A stretch of 64,000 nt of DNA from Thiodiazotropha sp040507005. GTDB taxonomy: Bacteria; Pseudomonadota; Gammaproteobacteria; Chromatiales; Chromatiaceae. The stretch spans positions 7,424 to 71,423 of the forward strand of contig JBEVVS010000053.1 in NCBI GenBank assembly GCA_040507005.1, read 5' to 3'. The notes below the pieces were generated by a model, which was not told where the DNA came from, ran no database searches, and worked only from the letters and a program-made list of their open reading frames with translations. Every line of letters begins with the position of its first letter. Positions within the stretch are counted from its first letter, which is position 1. The translations under genes were made by a program, and so were the position numbers. This document shows, piece by piece, positions 1-8,436 of this stretch.

Positions 1-518
1 GCGGAATCCTCACCCTTTTGCAAATCCTCAGCGATGTAGTCCAGGGCCTTGTAGCCCTGCTCGATGGCATTTCTGATCAGCCCCATGCCACCGAGTTCTC
101 CGGCGATGTAGATACCGGGCATACTGGTTTCGAAGTTGGGTTCCAGAAGCGGGATGTCGACACCGCGCTTTTCGGTACCGAAAACCAGGGTGATGGCGTC
201 GAAAGGGCAGGCGGTTTTGCAGGCGCCATGGCCGATGCAGTTGGTGGGGGCGATCAGCTCCGCCTTGTTGTCGATGAGGCCGAGAACCGGGTGATTGGCC
301 TGTTCCGGGCACGCTTTGACACAGGTGCCGCAGCCCATGCACTTTCCCGGGTCGATCAGGGGGTGGAGTGAGGCGGGTTCGGTCAGGCCGGCCTCGAACT
401 CCTCGGTCTTCAGCGCCAGATTCCGTTTACTCTTCCTCCTTGTATAGATGATATAGATAGCCCACACCAAAAGTATGGGTATCGCATAGATCATGTAGAG
501 TTCTAGGGAGTACTGCAT
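1..518 (-). CDS. membrane-anchored 2x[4Fe-4S] ferredoxin / FAD-type oxidoreductase, N-terminal part (cut by window edge)
   Basis: This open reading frame begins with ATG at 518 and runs off the left edge, leaving 172 codons. One hydrophobic segment lies at about residues 8-25, followed by a basic stretch, so the rest is probably cytoplasmic. A ferredoxin site has Cys60, Cys63, Cys66 and Cys70. A second has Cys94, His97, Cys100 and Cys104, so His replaces the second Cys. Then comes a stretch around PGIYIAGELGG that resembles the FAD-binding end of thioredoxin-reductase-like flavoproteins. A full NAD(P)/FAD domain probably follows outside the window. The gene is divergent from the b-type and multiheme cytochrome genes, which suggests it passes electrons to or from them. 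That role is inferred, and the missing part limits certainty. Confidence 0.75.
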   Translation of the reverse strand, partial: MQYSLELYMIYAIPILLVWAIYIIYTRRKSKRNLALKTEEFEAGLTEPASLHPLIDPGKCMGCGTCVKACPEQANHPVLGLIDNKAELIAPTNCIGHGACKTACPFDAITLVFGTEKRGVDIPLLEPNFETSMPGIYIAGELGGMGLIRNAIEQGYKALDYIAEDLQKGEDS

Positions 519-670
519 CTTGTTGTTTGTACTCGAAAAAATAGAAATGGTAGAAGTTCACATTTTGATAACATATGGGATGTAAATTCTACACGCTTAT
601 TCATCATTTCGGTCTCGCTGCCGAAAACATAAATGTTGTCAGAGTTTGTTTTTGTGAAGCCTTTCATAGA

Positions 671-693
671 TGGGAAAATTGTCCCAATATAAT
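671..693 (+). promoter_or_regulatory. possible operator and -10 element for the cytochrome genes
   Basis: An imperfect inverted repeat, TGGGA-N6-TCCCA (671-686), is followed directly by a TATAAT box (688-693), about 100 bases before the start of the b-type cytochrome gene. I see no convincing -35 element. A repressor or activator site overlapping the promoter spacer is possible. It lies between two divergent genes and could affect both. Confidence 0.3.
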
Positions 694-789
694 ATTAACT
701 GTATAAGCTAAATTGAGGCTGACTATAAGATTCAACTCAATAAATAAGTAAATAAGTGATTGATTTTATACCAAAGTTACAGGTGAACT

Positions 790-1701
790 ATGAATACAGC
801 CGCAATTCCGGCCAATGTGAGTGAGACAGCCGTTGAGAGGGTTCTCTCCGCATGGCAGCGTCGAGCAGGCATAATAACAACCCTAGCTTTTACGCTGTTT
901 TCCATCCTCCTGCTCTACATGGGGTGGCTCAACCACACGCAAGCGGTATGGACGGCTGAATCGGGTTGGGGCTACTGGTTCGGTATTGTCGGTGGCAGCC
1001 TGATGCTGATGTTGCTGCTCTACCCGATGCGCAAGCGGCTCCATTTCATGAGCAAGTGGCTGACCGTCAAATTCTGGTTCCGGCTGCACATGGTGTTCGG
1101 TGTTTTGGGGCCGGTGTTGATTATGATGCATTCCAGCTTCCATATTGGGTCCCTCAATGGTCAGGTAGCGCTCTATAGCATGTTGCTAGTCGCTATCAGC
1201 GGTCTCTTCGGTCGCTATTTCTATACCCGCATCCACTACGGTTTGTACGGAAAAAAGGCGACTTTCTCTTCCCTGCATGCCGATTCGAAAGAGCTGAAGA
1301 AGAAACTTGGCCCCCTGTTTGAGCTTCAACCCAGGGCCAGGGAGATGATGAAGCAGTATGAGAAAGAGGTAATGGAAGCACCGAAAGGCACGATCACCAG
1401 CGCCAAACATTGGTTCAAAATGCGCATTATGTCCGCCAGGATCTACCCCAAAGTAATGCGTGACCTGAACAAGAAGCTGCTGGCCGCCGCTCATAGAAAG
1501 GGTTGGGACAGGGCCAAGGTGAGGCGGAAGCAACTTCGAATCCGGCGTATGCTGCTTGCACATCGTGGTGTACTCCGGCAGGTTCTCGAACTACATTTCT
1601 ACGAGAGGCTTTTCGCAATCTGGCATCTGCTTCATATGCCGCTGTTCATCATGATGGTGATCACCGGTTTCGTGCATGTCTATGCTGTCCATGCTTACTG
1701 A
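790..1701 (+). CDS. inner-membrane di-heme b-type cytochrome (ferric-reductase-like fold)
   Basis: This 303-residue protein has about five hydrophobic segments, at roughly residues 28-47, 62-78, 97-113, 127-142 and 278-298, and a long basic, probably cytoplasmic, loop at about 150-270. Two helices each carry two His 14 residues apart: His100/His114 and His282/His296. This H-x13-H pattern in paired helices is the one that binds two stacked b hemes in ferric-reductase/NOX-type proteins. The start has an AGGTG ribosome site 7 bases upstream. It is the first gene of the run that continues into the 21-heme and giant cytochromes, so it probably moves electrons across the inner membrane between the divergent Fe-S flavoprotein and the periplasmic hemes. 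That role is inferred. Confidence 0.7.
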   Translation: MNTAAIPANVSETAVERVLSAWQRRAGIITTLAFTLFSILLLYMGWLNHTQAVWTAESGWGYWFGIVGGSLMLMLLLYPMRKRLHFMSKWLTVKFWFRLHMVFGVLGPVLIMMHSSFHIGSLNGQVALYSMLLVAISGLFGRYFYTRIHYGLYGKKATFSSLHADSKELKKKLGPLFELQPRAREMMKQYEKEVMEAPKGTITSAKHWFKMRIMSARIYPKVMRDLNKKLLAAAHRKGWDRAKVRRKQLRIRRMLLAHRGVLRQVLELHFYERLFAIWHLLHMPLFIMMVITGFVHVYAVHAY

Positions 1702-1731
1702 TTAACAAGCAATAGTTTCCTGAAGTTCGTG

Positions 1732-3306
1732 ATGATTCGAAATGGCAGTTATGCCTTTTGTTTGTGCCTACTTATGTTTACTGCGATTTCTCCTGCAATA
1801 GCCGGGAAGCTGGATCTCATCCTTATGCCCGGGCCGGTGATAGAGGGTCATGCCGAATTTGAGGAGAAGTGCGAAAGCTGCCACGAGACCCTGAAGAAAG
1901 CAGACCAGGTCGAGCGCTGTCTCTCCTGCCATGATCATAGCGATGTGGCCAAAGATATCGAAACCGGCAAGGGTTATCACGGCAGGCTCGATCCCGATCA
2001 GGCAAACAACTGTAAGCGATGCCACACCGAACACAAGGGCAGGGAGAAGGATATTATCAATCTGGACAGCGAATCTTTCGATCACAGCCAAACAGATTTC
2101 AGGTTACGTGGATCGCATAGCAAGCTTGCATGCAAGCTTTGTCATACCGCAGATTATAAAAAGTACAGTCAGGCACCTTCCTTGTGTTTCGATTGCCACG
2201 AATCCGATGATACGCACCAGGGAAAATTAGGCGAGGAGTGTGATACCTGCCATAACGAGGAGAGTTGGCGTAAACAGACCTTTGATCATGACCTGGATAC
2301 TGAATACCCATTAACCGGTAAGCATAGAGATCTCGACTGTAAGTTATGTCATGCCGATGATCACTATAAGAACACCCCAAAAGAGTGTATCGGCTGCCAC
2401 CTGATCAATGATGCCCACAATGGGCGTTATGGCAAGGTGTGTGCTAAATGTCATGGTACAGAGGAGTGGAAGGAGTTGGTCTTCAATCATTCCATAGACA
2501 CTCAATTTCCACTACACGGCCGGCACAAAGATGTTCCCTGCGATACCTGCCACAAAAAGGGCCCGTTTGAGAAAGCACCAGGCAAGACCTGTTTTTCATG
2601 TCATGAAAAGGATGATGTGCACAAAGGCAGAAACGGTGAAGAGTGTAAGGATTGCCACACTGTCGATAGTTGGAATAAGGTGAAATTCGATCATGAGAAT
2701 GATGCCGAGTTTCCGCTCAATGGAAAACACAAGGACCTGGTCTGTTCAGCCTGTCACCGTACAGTGGCAATGGATGATCTCGAAGAGGCTGAATGTATTA
2801 CCTGTCATCGGGCGATTGATGTCCACAAAAATGAACTGGGAGAGGATTGTGGATATTGTCACAACGAACAGGGTTGGAATGTAAAACTCTTTTTCGAGCA
2901 TGACATCACGAGTTTCCCCTTGATTGGTATTCACAGCGTTACCGCTTGTCAGTCCTGCCATCTGAATGCAGAGTTTCAGCAAACCGATTCCGCCTGTCTT
3001 GCCTGTCATGAAGACGACGAACCCCATGAGGGACGTATGGGCGAAAAGTGCGGTGATTGCCACAATCCCAACGCCTGGTTGTTATGGACATTCGACCATG
3101 ACAACCAGACTGACTTTCCATTGGAAGGAAAACACAGTGAGGTCTACTGTGAACAGTGCCATCGGACGGATCTGACTGAACATAAAGAATCTCCAAACCA
3201 CTGTTATGGCTGTCACCGGGGTGATGATATTCACCGCGGTGGCTTTGGACGCCACTGTGACCGCTGTCATAGTACAGAGACGTTTGAAGATCCGGTGATT
3301 CGTTGA
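1732..3306 (+). CDS. secreted 21-heme c-type cytochrome made of seven triheme modules
   Basis: A signal peptide (about residues 1-25, ending in AIAG) precedes 21 CXXCH motifs counted by hand. They fall into seven groups of three. In modules two to seven the order is a FPLxGKH segment, two closely spaced hemes, a DxHxG segment, a third heme, then W and FDH. This matches c7/c3-type 'doubled CXXCH' cytochromes, and the extra conserved His residues supply the distal ligands for bis-His hemes. There is no membrane segment apart from the signal. A GTG three bases upstream of the ATG is an alternative start. The gene lies 30 bases after the b-type cytochrome and 19 before the giant cytochrome. A periplasmic electron carrier between them is the likely role. 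Confidence 0.9.
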   Translation: MIRNGSYAFCLCLLMFTAISPAIAGKLDLILMPGPVIEGHAEFEEKCESCHETLKKADQVERCLSCHDHSDVAKDIETGKGYHGRLDPDQANNCKRCHTEHKGREKDIINLDSESFDHSQTDFRLRGSHSKLACKLCHTADYKKYSQAPSLCFDCHESDDTHQGKLGEECDTCHNEESWRKQTFDHDLDTEYPLTGKHRDLDCKLCHADDHYKNTPKECIGCHLINDAHNGRYGKVCAKCHGTEEWKELVFNHSIDTQFPLHGRHKDVPCDTCHKKGPFEKAPGKTCFSCHEKDDVHKGRNGEECKDCHTVDSWNKVKFDHENDAEFPLNGKHKDLVCSACHRTVAMDDLEEAECITCHRAIDVHKNELGEDCGYCHNEQGWNVKLFFEHDITSFPLIGIHSVTACQSCHLNAEFQQTDSACLACHEDDEPHEGRMGEKCGDCHNPNAWLLWTFDHDNQTDFPLEGKHSEVYCEQCHRTDLTEHKESPNHCYGCHRGDDIHRGGFGRHCDRCHSTETFEDPVIR

Positions 3307-3325
3307 CTGTCATTGGAATAGACAA

Positions 3326-6300
3326 ATGATGAAATCGACACAACACGGCAAGGTGATAGGAGGCAAGGGATTGATCCAGCTCTCTTGGTTGGCGCTGCTG
3401 CTCATGGTGTTGTTTGGTGGCTTGTTCAATAATCTGGCATTGGCAGTTTCCACTGACTACGATCACTTCTCCACAGGTTTCCCACTCACAGGAGAGCATC
3501 GCAACGTCGAGTGCGATCAGTGCCATATCAACGGCCGCTTCGCCGGTACTCCTGTGCTGTGCAACGGTTGCCATAACGATACCGATGCCGCCGGCAAGTC
3601 GATGAATCATATCAGCAGTGATGACCAGTGCGATGATTGCCATACCACGGTGGGGTGGCATGTGGCCAGGTTCGATCACGGTAGTATCTCCGGTAACTGT
3701 TTCGCCTGTCATAACGGCAGTTCAGCGCAGGGTAAGGGAGCTAGTCACATTCTGTCGGGCAACACCTGTGAGTTCTGTCACTCGACATTCAGTTGGGCGC
3801 GGGTCAGCCATGTCGACCACACCCAAGTGACTGGTACCTGTGAAAGTTGTCATAACGGTGATATCGCAGCAGGTATGCATGCCAGCCATATCACCACCAA
3901 CGAACCTTGCGATACCTGTCATATTACACAGAGTTGGGTATTGGTCTTTTTCGATCATTCAAGCGTTGTCAGCGGTAGCTGTGAAACCTGCCACAATGGC
4001 GTCAGTGCCACCGGCAAGTCCGCATCCCATATTCTGACATTTGAGGCCTGCGATGTCTGCCATACGACCAATAGTTGGCAGGTTGCAAATTTCTCCCATG
4101 CCGGTGTCAGCGATAATTGCGAAAGCTGCCACAACGGAATCAGTGCCACCGGTAAGCACGTGGGGCATCTGGCAACAAATTCGCCCTGTGAGATTTGTCA
4201 TACTTCGACTAACTCCTGGCTGGTTGTCAACTTCATCCATGGTGAAGAGGTATTTGGGCAATGCTCAACCTGCCATGATGGTGTCACCCAGCCGGGTAAG
4301 CATGCTGAACACATACAAACCACTGCAGAGTGTGATCGCTGCCACACATCCACCGAGTCGTGGGACCAGGTCGGTTTCGATCATAGCGAGGTGGTTCCTG
4401 GTACTTGTGCATCATGTCACGATGGTGTCCAGGCACCCGGTAAGCACGAAACCCACATCGTCACCAACGAATCCTGCGATCTCTGCCACGCCACAACGGC
4501 AAATTGGAACGTGATCCGTTTCAACCATGATGGTTTTGACACAGCCGGTGTCTGTTCAACTTGCCATGATGGCGTCAGCGCAACCGGCAAGCACGCTACC
4601 CATATACAGACTACAGAGCAGTGCGACATTTGCCATAACTCAACCGACAACTGGAGCGACACAAGTTTCGATCACTCTGGCGTGGACACGGTGGGTGTTT
4701 GTTCAAGCTGTCACGACGGCACAACAGCAACCGGCAAACATGCGTCCCATATCGAGACAACAGAGCAGTGTGATACCTGCCATAGTTCAACCAATGCCTG
4801 GAATATCGTGACATTCAATCATCCTGCGGACACGGCGGGCCGCTGCTCAAGCTGCCATAACGGCATCCAGGCCACCGGAAAACATGGTAACCATCTGCAG
4901 ACCAATGGAGAGTGTGATGTCTGTCATGTGACGACTGCATGGGGTGTCTCCAACTTTGACCATACCGGGATTACCAGCGGTTGTGAGACTTGCCACGACG
5001 GGGTGACCGCCACCGGCAAGCATGGCAACCACATTCAGACAACTTCACCTTGTGAGGTTTGTCATACCACAGACAATTGGAGTGTCGACAGCTTCAACCA
5101 TGAGGGCGTCTCCGGAAACTGCGAATCCTGTCATAACGGCGAGATCGCCACCGGCAAGCATGGAAACCATATTCCCACCAACGCATCCTGTGATAATTGC
5201 CATAACACCAGTGGCTGGGCGATAAACAGTTTCAACCATGAAGGTGTGACCGGCAGCTGTCAGTCCTGTCACGATGGTACCTTGGCAACCGGCAAGAGCG
5301 ATACTCATGTAGCGACCACGGCGGCATGTGAAAGCTGCCATATCTCGACCACCAGCTGGACAGATGTCAATTTCGACCACTCAATTGTCACCGGTACCTG
5401 CGAGAGCTGCCACGATGGCGTTACCGCTACCGGCAAGTCAGCCACTCACGTCGAGACCACGGCACCCTGCGACAATTGCCATATCTCCAATGAGACCTGG
5501 ACCGCTGTCAGATTCGACCACAGTGGTATCACAACTGGCTGTGAGAGTTGCCACAATGGTGTGGATGCCGTCGGTAAACACGATACCCATATCCCGACCA
5601 CTGAGCCCTGCGAAAACTGTCACAACACAATCACCTGGAGCACCGGTGTATTCGACCATGCCAATGTCTCCGGTGCCTGTTCGAGCTGTCATGACGGCAC
5701 CACGGCCACCGGCAAACCGGCGCAGCATATCCCAACCGATGCACAATGTGACAGTTGCCATACCTCGACCATCAACTGGACACTAATCAGTTTCAATCAC
5801 GAGAACTTCCAGGTGAGCGGAAGCTGTTCAGACTGCCACGACGGTACCCTGGCCACGGGTAAGCATGCCCAGCATATAGAGACCACGGCACAGTGCGACA
5901 CCTGTCATCTCTCTACCCTGGTCTGGAGCGACACCAGTTTTGACCATAGCGGTGTAAACACTACCGGTGTCTGTTCGAACTGCCATGACGGCACCACCGC
6001 CACCGGCAAGGACCCCAATCACATCACCACCACCGAGCAGTGCGATGTCTGCCATACATCAACTACCTCCTGGCTGCGGGTGACATTCGATCACAGTTCG
6101 GTACCGACAGCGGGGGTTTGCTCAACATGCCACAATGGTGTAAACGCCACCGGTAAGCATGACACCCACATTCAGACCAGTGCTCAATGCGATACCTGTC
6201 ATACTGTCAACAGCTGGAATGTTACCAGCTTCGATCATAGCGGGATCACCGATAGCTGCGAGTCATGCCACGACGGTAATACCGCCACCGGTAAGCATGC

Positions 6301-8287
6301 CGCCCACATTCCCACCAGCTCGGCCTGCGATGTCTGCCATACCACCAATGACTGGACCATGGCCGGTTTCAGCCATGCCGCGGTGGTCGATCCCTGCGAG
6401 TTATGCCACAACGGTGATATTGCCACCGGCAAGAGTCCGTCCCATGTGCTGACCAATGCCACCTGCAGCAACTGCCACAATACCAACAGCTGGCAGATTA
6501 CAAGCTTTAGTCATGATGGTGTAACCGGTAGTTGTCAGTCATGCCACAACGGGGTTCAGGCGACAGGCAAACATGCTTCCCATGTGGCAACAACGGCCTC
6601 ATGCGAGGCGTGTCATACCTCGACCAGCAACTGGTTGCAGATCAGCTTCGACCACTCAGTGGTCACCGGAACCTGCGCCAGCTGCCACGATGGCGTCACC
6701 GCCACCGGCAAACCCGCCGACCATGTGCCAACCGATGCGGCCTGCGACAACTGCCACATCTCCAATACCACCTGGTTGAACGTACGTTTCGACCATACCG
6801 GGATCGTCGCGGGATGCGATAGCTGCCACAATGGCGTGGATGCCACTGGTAAATCCGCGACTCATATCCCGACCACCAGGCCTTGTGAAGATTGCCATAC
6901 CACAGTGACCTGGACCACCGGCACCTTCGATCATGCCGGCGTCGTCGGTACCTGCTCGAGCTGTCACAACGGTAGCACCGCCACCGGCAAACATGCGGCT
7001 CATGTGAACACCAATGGGCAGTGCGATAGCTGTCATACTTCCACAGTGACCTGGTTGCAGGTCAACTTCGACCACAGCACGGTCAGCGGCGCCTGCTCGA
7101 GCTGTCACAATGGCACCACGGCTACAGGGAAGTCGGCGAGCCATGTGAACACCAACGGGGAGTGCGATCTCTGCCATATCTCACAGAACAACTGGACCGC
7201 GGTCAATTTCGACCACTCGGTAGCGATCGGCGTCTGTTCCAGCTGCCACAATGGCAGTACGGCGACGGGTAAACCGGCTGATCACGTGCAGACCGTATCC
7301 GAGTGCGATGCCTGCCATATCTCTCAAACCAACTGGTTACTGGTGCAGTTCGATCACAGCAATGCCGCCGGCAACTGTTCGAATTGCCACGATGGTATCA
7401 CCGCAACCGGAAAGGATCCGGGGCATGTGCCGACTACGGCACAGTGCGATGATTGCCACCTCTCCACATCCAACTGGCTGAATGTGCGCTTTGTCCATGG
7501 CAACGTGGCCGGTACCTGCTCCAGCTGCCACAATGGGGTGACCGCAACCGGGAAACATGCGACTCATATTACCACCTCCTCACAGTGCGATGTCTGCCAC
7601 ACCTCGACATCTGACTGGAGGAGCGTGAACTTCGATCATTCAGGTATCACCACGGGTTGTTCGAGTTGTCACAACGGTACCACTGCGAGCGGTAAGCCGG
7701 GGGATCATATTCCGACCAACGAGGAGTGCAATGTCTGTCACTTGTCGACCAGTGATTGGCTGAATGTGAGTTTCAGCCACAGCGGTGTGGCCGGAACCTG
7801 CTCCAACTGCCACAATGGCAATTTCGCCACCGGTATGCCACCTGGTCACATCACGACCACGGCCCAGTGTGACAACTGCCATACCTCCACCACCACCTGG
7901 ACCGCTGTCACTTTCGATCATTCCGGGGTGACTGGTAACTGCGACTCATGCCATAACGGGTCGACTGCCACCGGCAAGCCCAACGGACATTTTGTGACCA
8001 CTGTCCAATGCGACAACTGCCATACCACCAATGGTTGGTTGCCGGTGACTAACTACAGTCATACCTCAGCCAATTATCCAGGTGACCATGGTGTTCGTCT
8101 GACCTGTAACTCTTGTCATACCAGCAACAGTGAGACCATACCTTGGCGGTATCCGACCTACGCCAATACCTGCGCCGGCTGTCACGCTGGCGACTATGAG
8201 GCAGGAGAAGACGATCATCGAGGCCTCAGCAGAGACAGAAACTGTGGCGAGAGTGGATGTCACAGGGTCAGTTCACGTGAATGGTGA
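3326..8287 (+). CDS. giant secreted multiheme c-type cytochrome, 67 CXXCH plus one CX4CH
   Basis: This 1653-residue protein has a signal peptide (about residues 1-40, cleavage after ALA) and no other membrane segment. By hand count there are 67 CXXCH motifs and one terminal CX4CH (residues 1640-1646), about one heme per 24 residues. After an N-terminal FPLTGEH segment shared with the 21-heme protein, 32 repeats of about 47 residues follow. Each has an NG/DG-xxATGK segment, a conserved His before I/V-x-T, a CDxCH heme, a Trp, an FDH and a second heme, often CSSCH or CESCH. The two non-motif His per repeat match the two hemes as distal ligands. Characterised surface cytochromes such as MtrC or OmcS have about 6-10 hemes. 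The context suggests a long electron-conducting chain in the periplasm or outside the cell. Confidence 0.92.
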   Translation: MMKSTQHGKVIGGKGLIQLSWLALLLMVLFGGLFNNLALAVSTDYDHFSTGFPLTGEHRNVECDQCHINGRFAGTPVLCNGCHNDTDAAGKSMNHISSDDQCDDCHTTVGWHVARFDHGSISGNCFACHNGSSAQGKGASHILSGNTCEFCHSTFSWARVSHVDHTQVTGTCESCHNGDIAAGMHASHITTNEPCDTCHITQSWVLVFFDHSSVVSGSCETCHNGVSATGKSASHILTFEACDVCHTTNSWQVANFSHAGVSDNCESCHNGISATGKHVGHLATNSPCEICHTSTNSWLVVNFIHGEEVFGQCSTCHDGVTQPGKHAEHIQTTAECDRCHTSTESWDQVGFDHSEVVPGTCASCHDGVQAPGKHETHIVTNESCDLCHATTANWNVIRFNHDGFDTAGVCSTCHDGVSATGKHATHIQTTEQCDICHNSTDNWSDTSFDHSGVDTVGVCSSCHDGTTATGKHASHIETTEQCDTCHSSTNAWNIVTFNHPADTAGRCSSCHNGIQATGKHGNHLQTNGECDVCHVTTAWGVSNFDHTGITSGCETCHDGVTATGKHGNHIQTTSPCEVCHTTDNWSVDSFNHEGVSGNCESCHNGEIATGKHGNHIPTNASCDNCHNTSGWAINSFNHEGVTGSCQSCHDGTLATGKSDTHVATTAACESCHISTTSWTDVNFDHSIVTGTCESCHDGVTATGKSATHVETTAPCDNCHISNETWTAVRFDHSGITTGCESCHNGVDAVGKHDTHIPTTEPCENCHNTITWSTGVFDHANVSGACSSCHDGTTATGKPAQHIPTDAQCDSCHTSTINWTLISFNHENFQVSGSCSDCHDGTLATGKHAQHIETTAQCDTCHLSTLVWSDTSFDHSGVNTTGVCSNCHDGTTATGKDPNHITTTEQCDVCHTSTTSWLRVTFDHSSVPTAGVCSTCHNGVNATGKHDTHIQTSAQCDTCHTVNSWNVTSFDHSGITDSCESCHDGNTATGKHAAHIPTSSACDVCHTTNDWTMAGFSHAAVVDPCELCHNGDIATGKSPSHVLTNATCSNCHNTNSWQITSFSHDGVTGSCQSCHNGVQATGKHASHVATTASCEACHTSTSNWLQISFDHSVVTGTCASCHDGVTATGKPADHVPTDAACDNCHISNTTWLNVRFDHTGIVAGCDSCHNGVDATGKSATHIPTTRPCEDCHTTVTWTTGTFDHAGVVGTCSSCHNGSTATGKHAAHVNTNGQCDSCHTSTVTWLQVNFDHSTVSGACSSCHNGTTATGKSASHVNTNGECDLCHISQNNWTAVNFDHSVAIGVCSSCHNGSTATGKPADHVQTVSECDACHISQTNWLLVQFDHSNAAGNCSNCHDGITATGKDPGHVPTTAQCDDCHLSTSNWLNVRFVHGNVAGTCSSCHNGVTATGKHATHITTSSQCDVCHTSTSDWRSVNFDHSGITTGCSSCHNGTTASGKPGDHIPTNEECNVCHLSTSDWLNVSFSHSGVAGTCSNCHNGNFATGMPPGHITTTAQCDNCHTSTTTWTAVTFDHSGVTGNCDSCHNGSTATGKPNGHFVTTVQCDNCHTTNGWLPVTNYSHTSANYPGDHGVRLTCNSCHTSNSETIPWRYPTYANTCAGCHAGDYEAGEDDHRGLSRDRNCGESGCHRVSSREW
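3560..8023 (+). repeat. coding tandem repeat, 32 units of about 141 bp (two hemes each)
   Basis: The reading frame from the second to the 65th heme consists of units of about 46-49 codons that share the pattern NGxxATGK, H-I/V-x-T, CDxCH, W, FDH and CxxCH. Neighbouring units differ at many third positions and in the loop lengths, so the array is old rather than freshly duplicated. Stretches of close similarity remain and could recombine or confuse short-read assembly. Confidence 0.9.
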
Positions 8288-8300
8288 TTCATGGGTCTTT

Positions 8301-8336
8301 GCCTGGTAACCTTCCTCCAATTGGAGGTTACCAGGC
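8301..8336. other. long hairpin after the giant cytochrome gene
   Basis: A stem of 12 Watson-Crick pairs (GCCTGGTAACCT with AGGTTACCAGGC), extended by a G-U and a C-G pair, encloses an 8-base loop. It starts 13 bases after the stop codon at 8287. No U tract follows on either strand, so it is not a classic terminator. It could protect the 3' end of the cytochrome mRNA or reduce readthrough into the next gene. Confidence 0.55.
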
Positions 8337-8436
8337 AGTAACCGTAGCTATCCAAGCTTTTGGTTCTTAGGTCTAGCCAATTTATGGTCAGGATAGTCCC
8401 TGTATCTGTCATATTTTCTATCAGGTAACTAGTCGA

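Noticed and set aside
2939..3712. 257-codon frame antisense to the cytochromes
   Set aside because: It spans the gap between two strong genes on the opposite strand, and its codons reflect the repeats of the sense strand.
3326..8287. Long open frames on both other strands and frames of the giant cytochrome
   Set aside because: They have regular CXXCH-shadow patterns (repeated Ala, Pro, Thr or Met-rich runs), with no ribosome site, and follow from the repeat composition.
3326..8287. Tandem DNA repeats as a CRISPR array
   Set aside because: Units are about 141 bp, keep frame and encode cytochrome repeats; there are no spacers.
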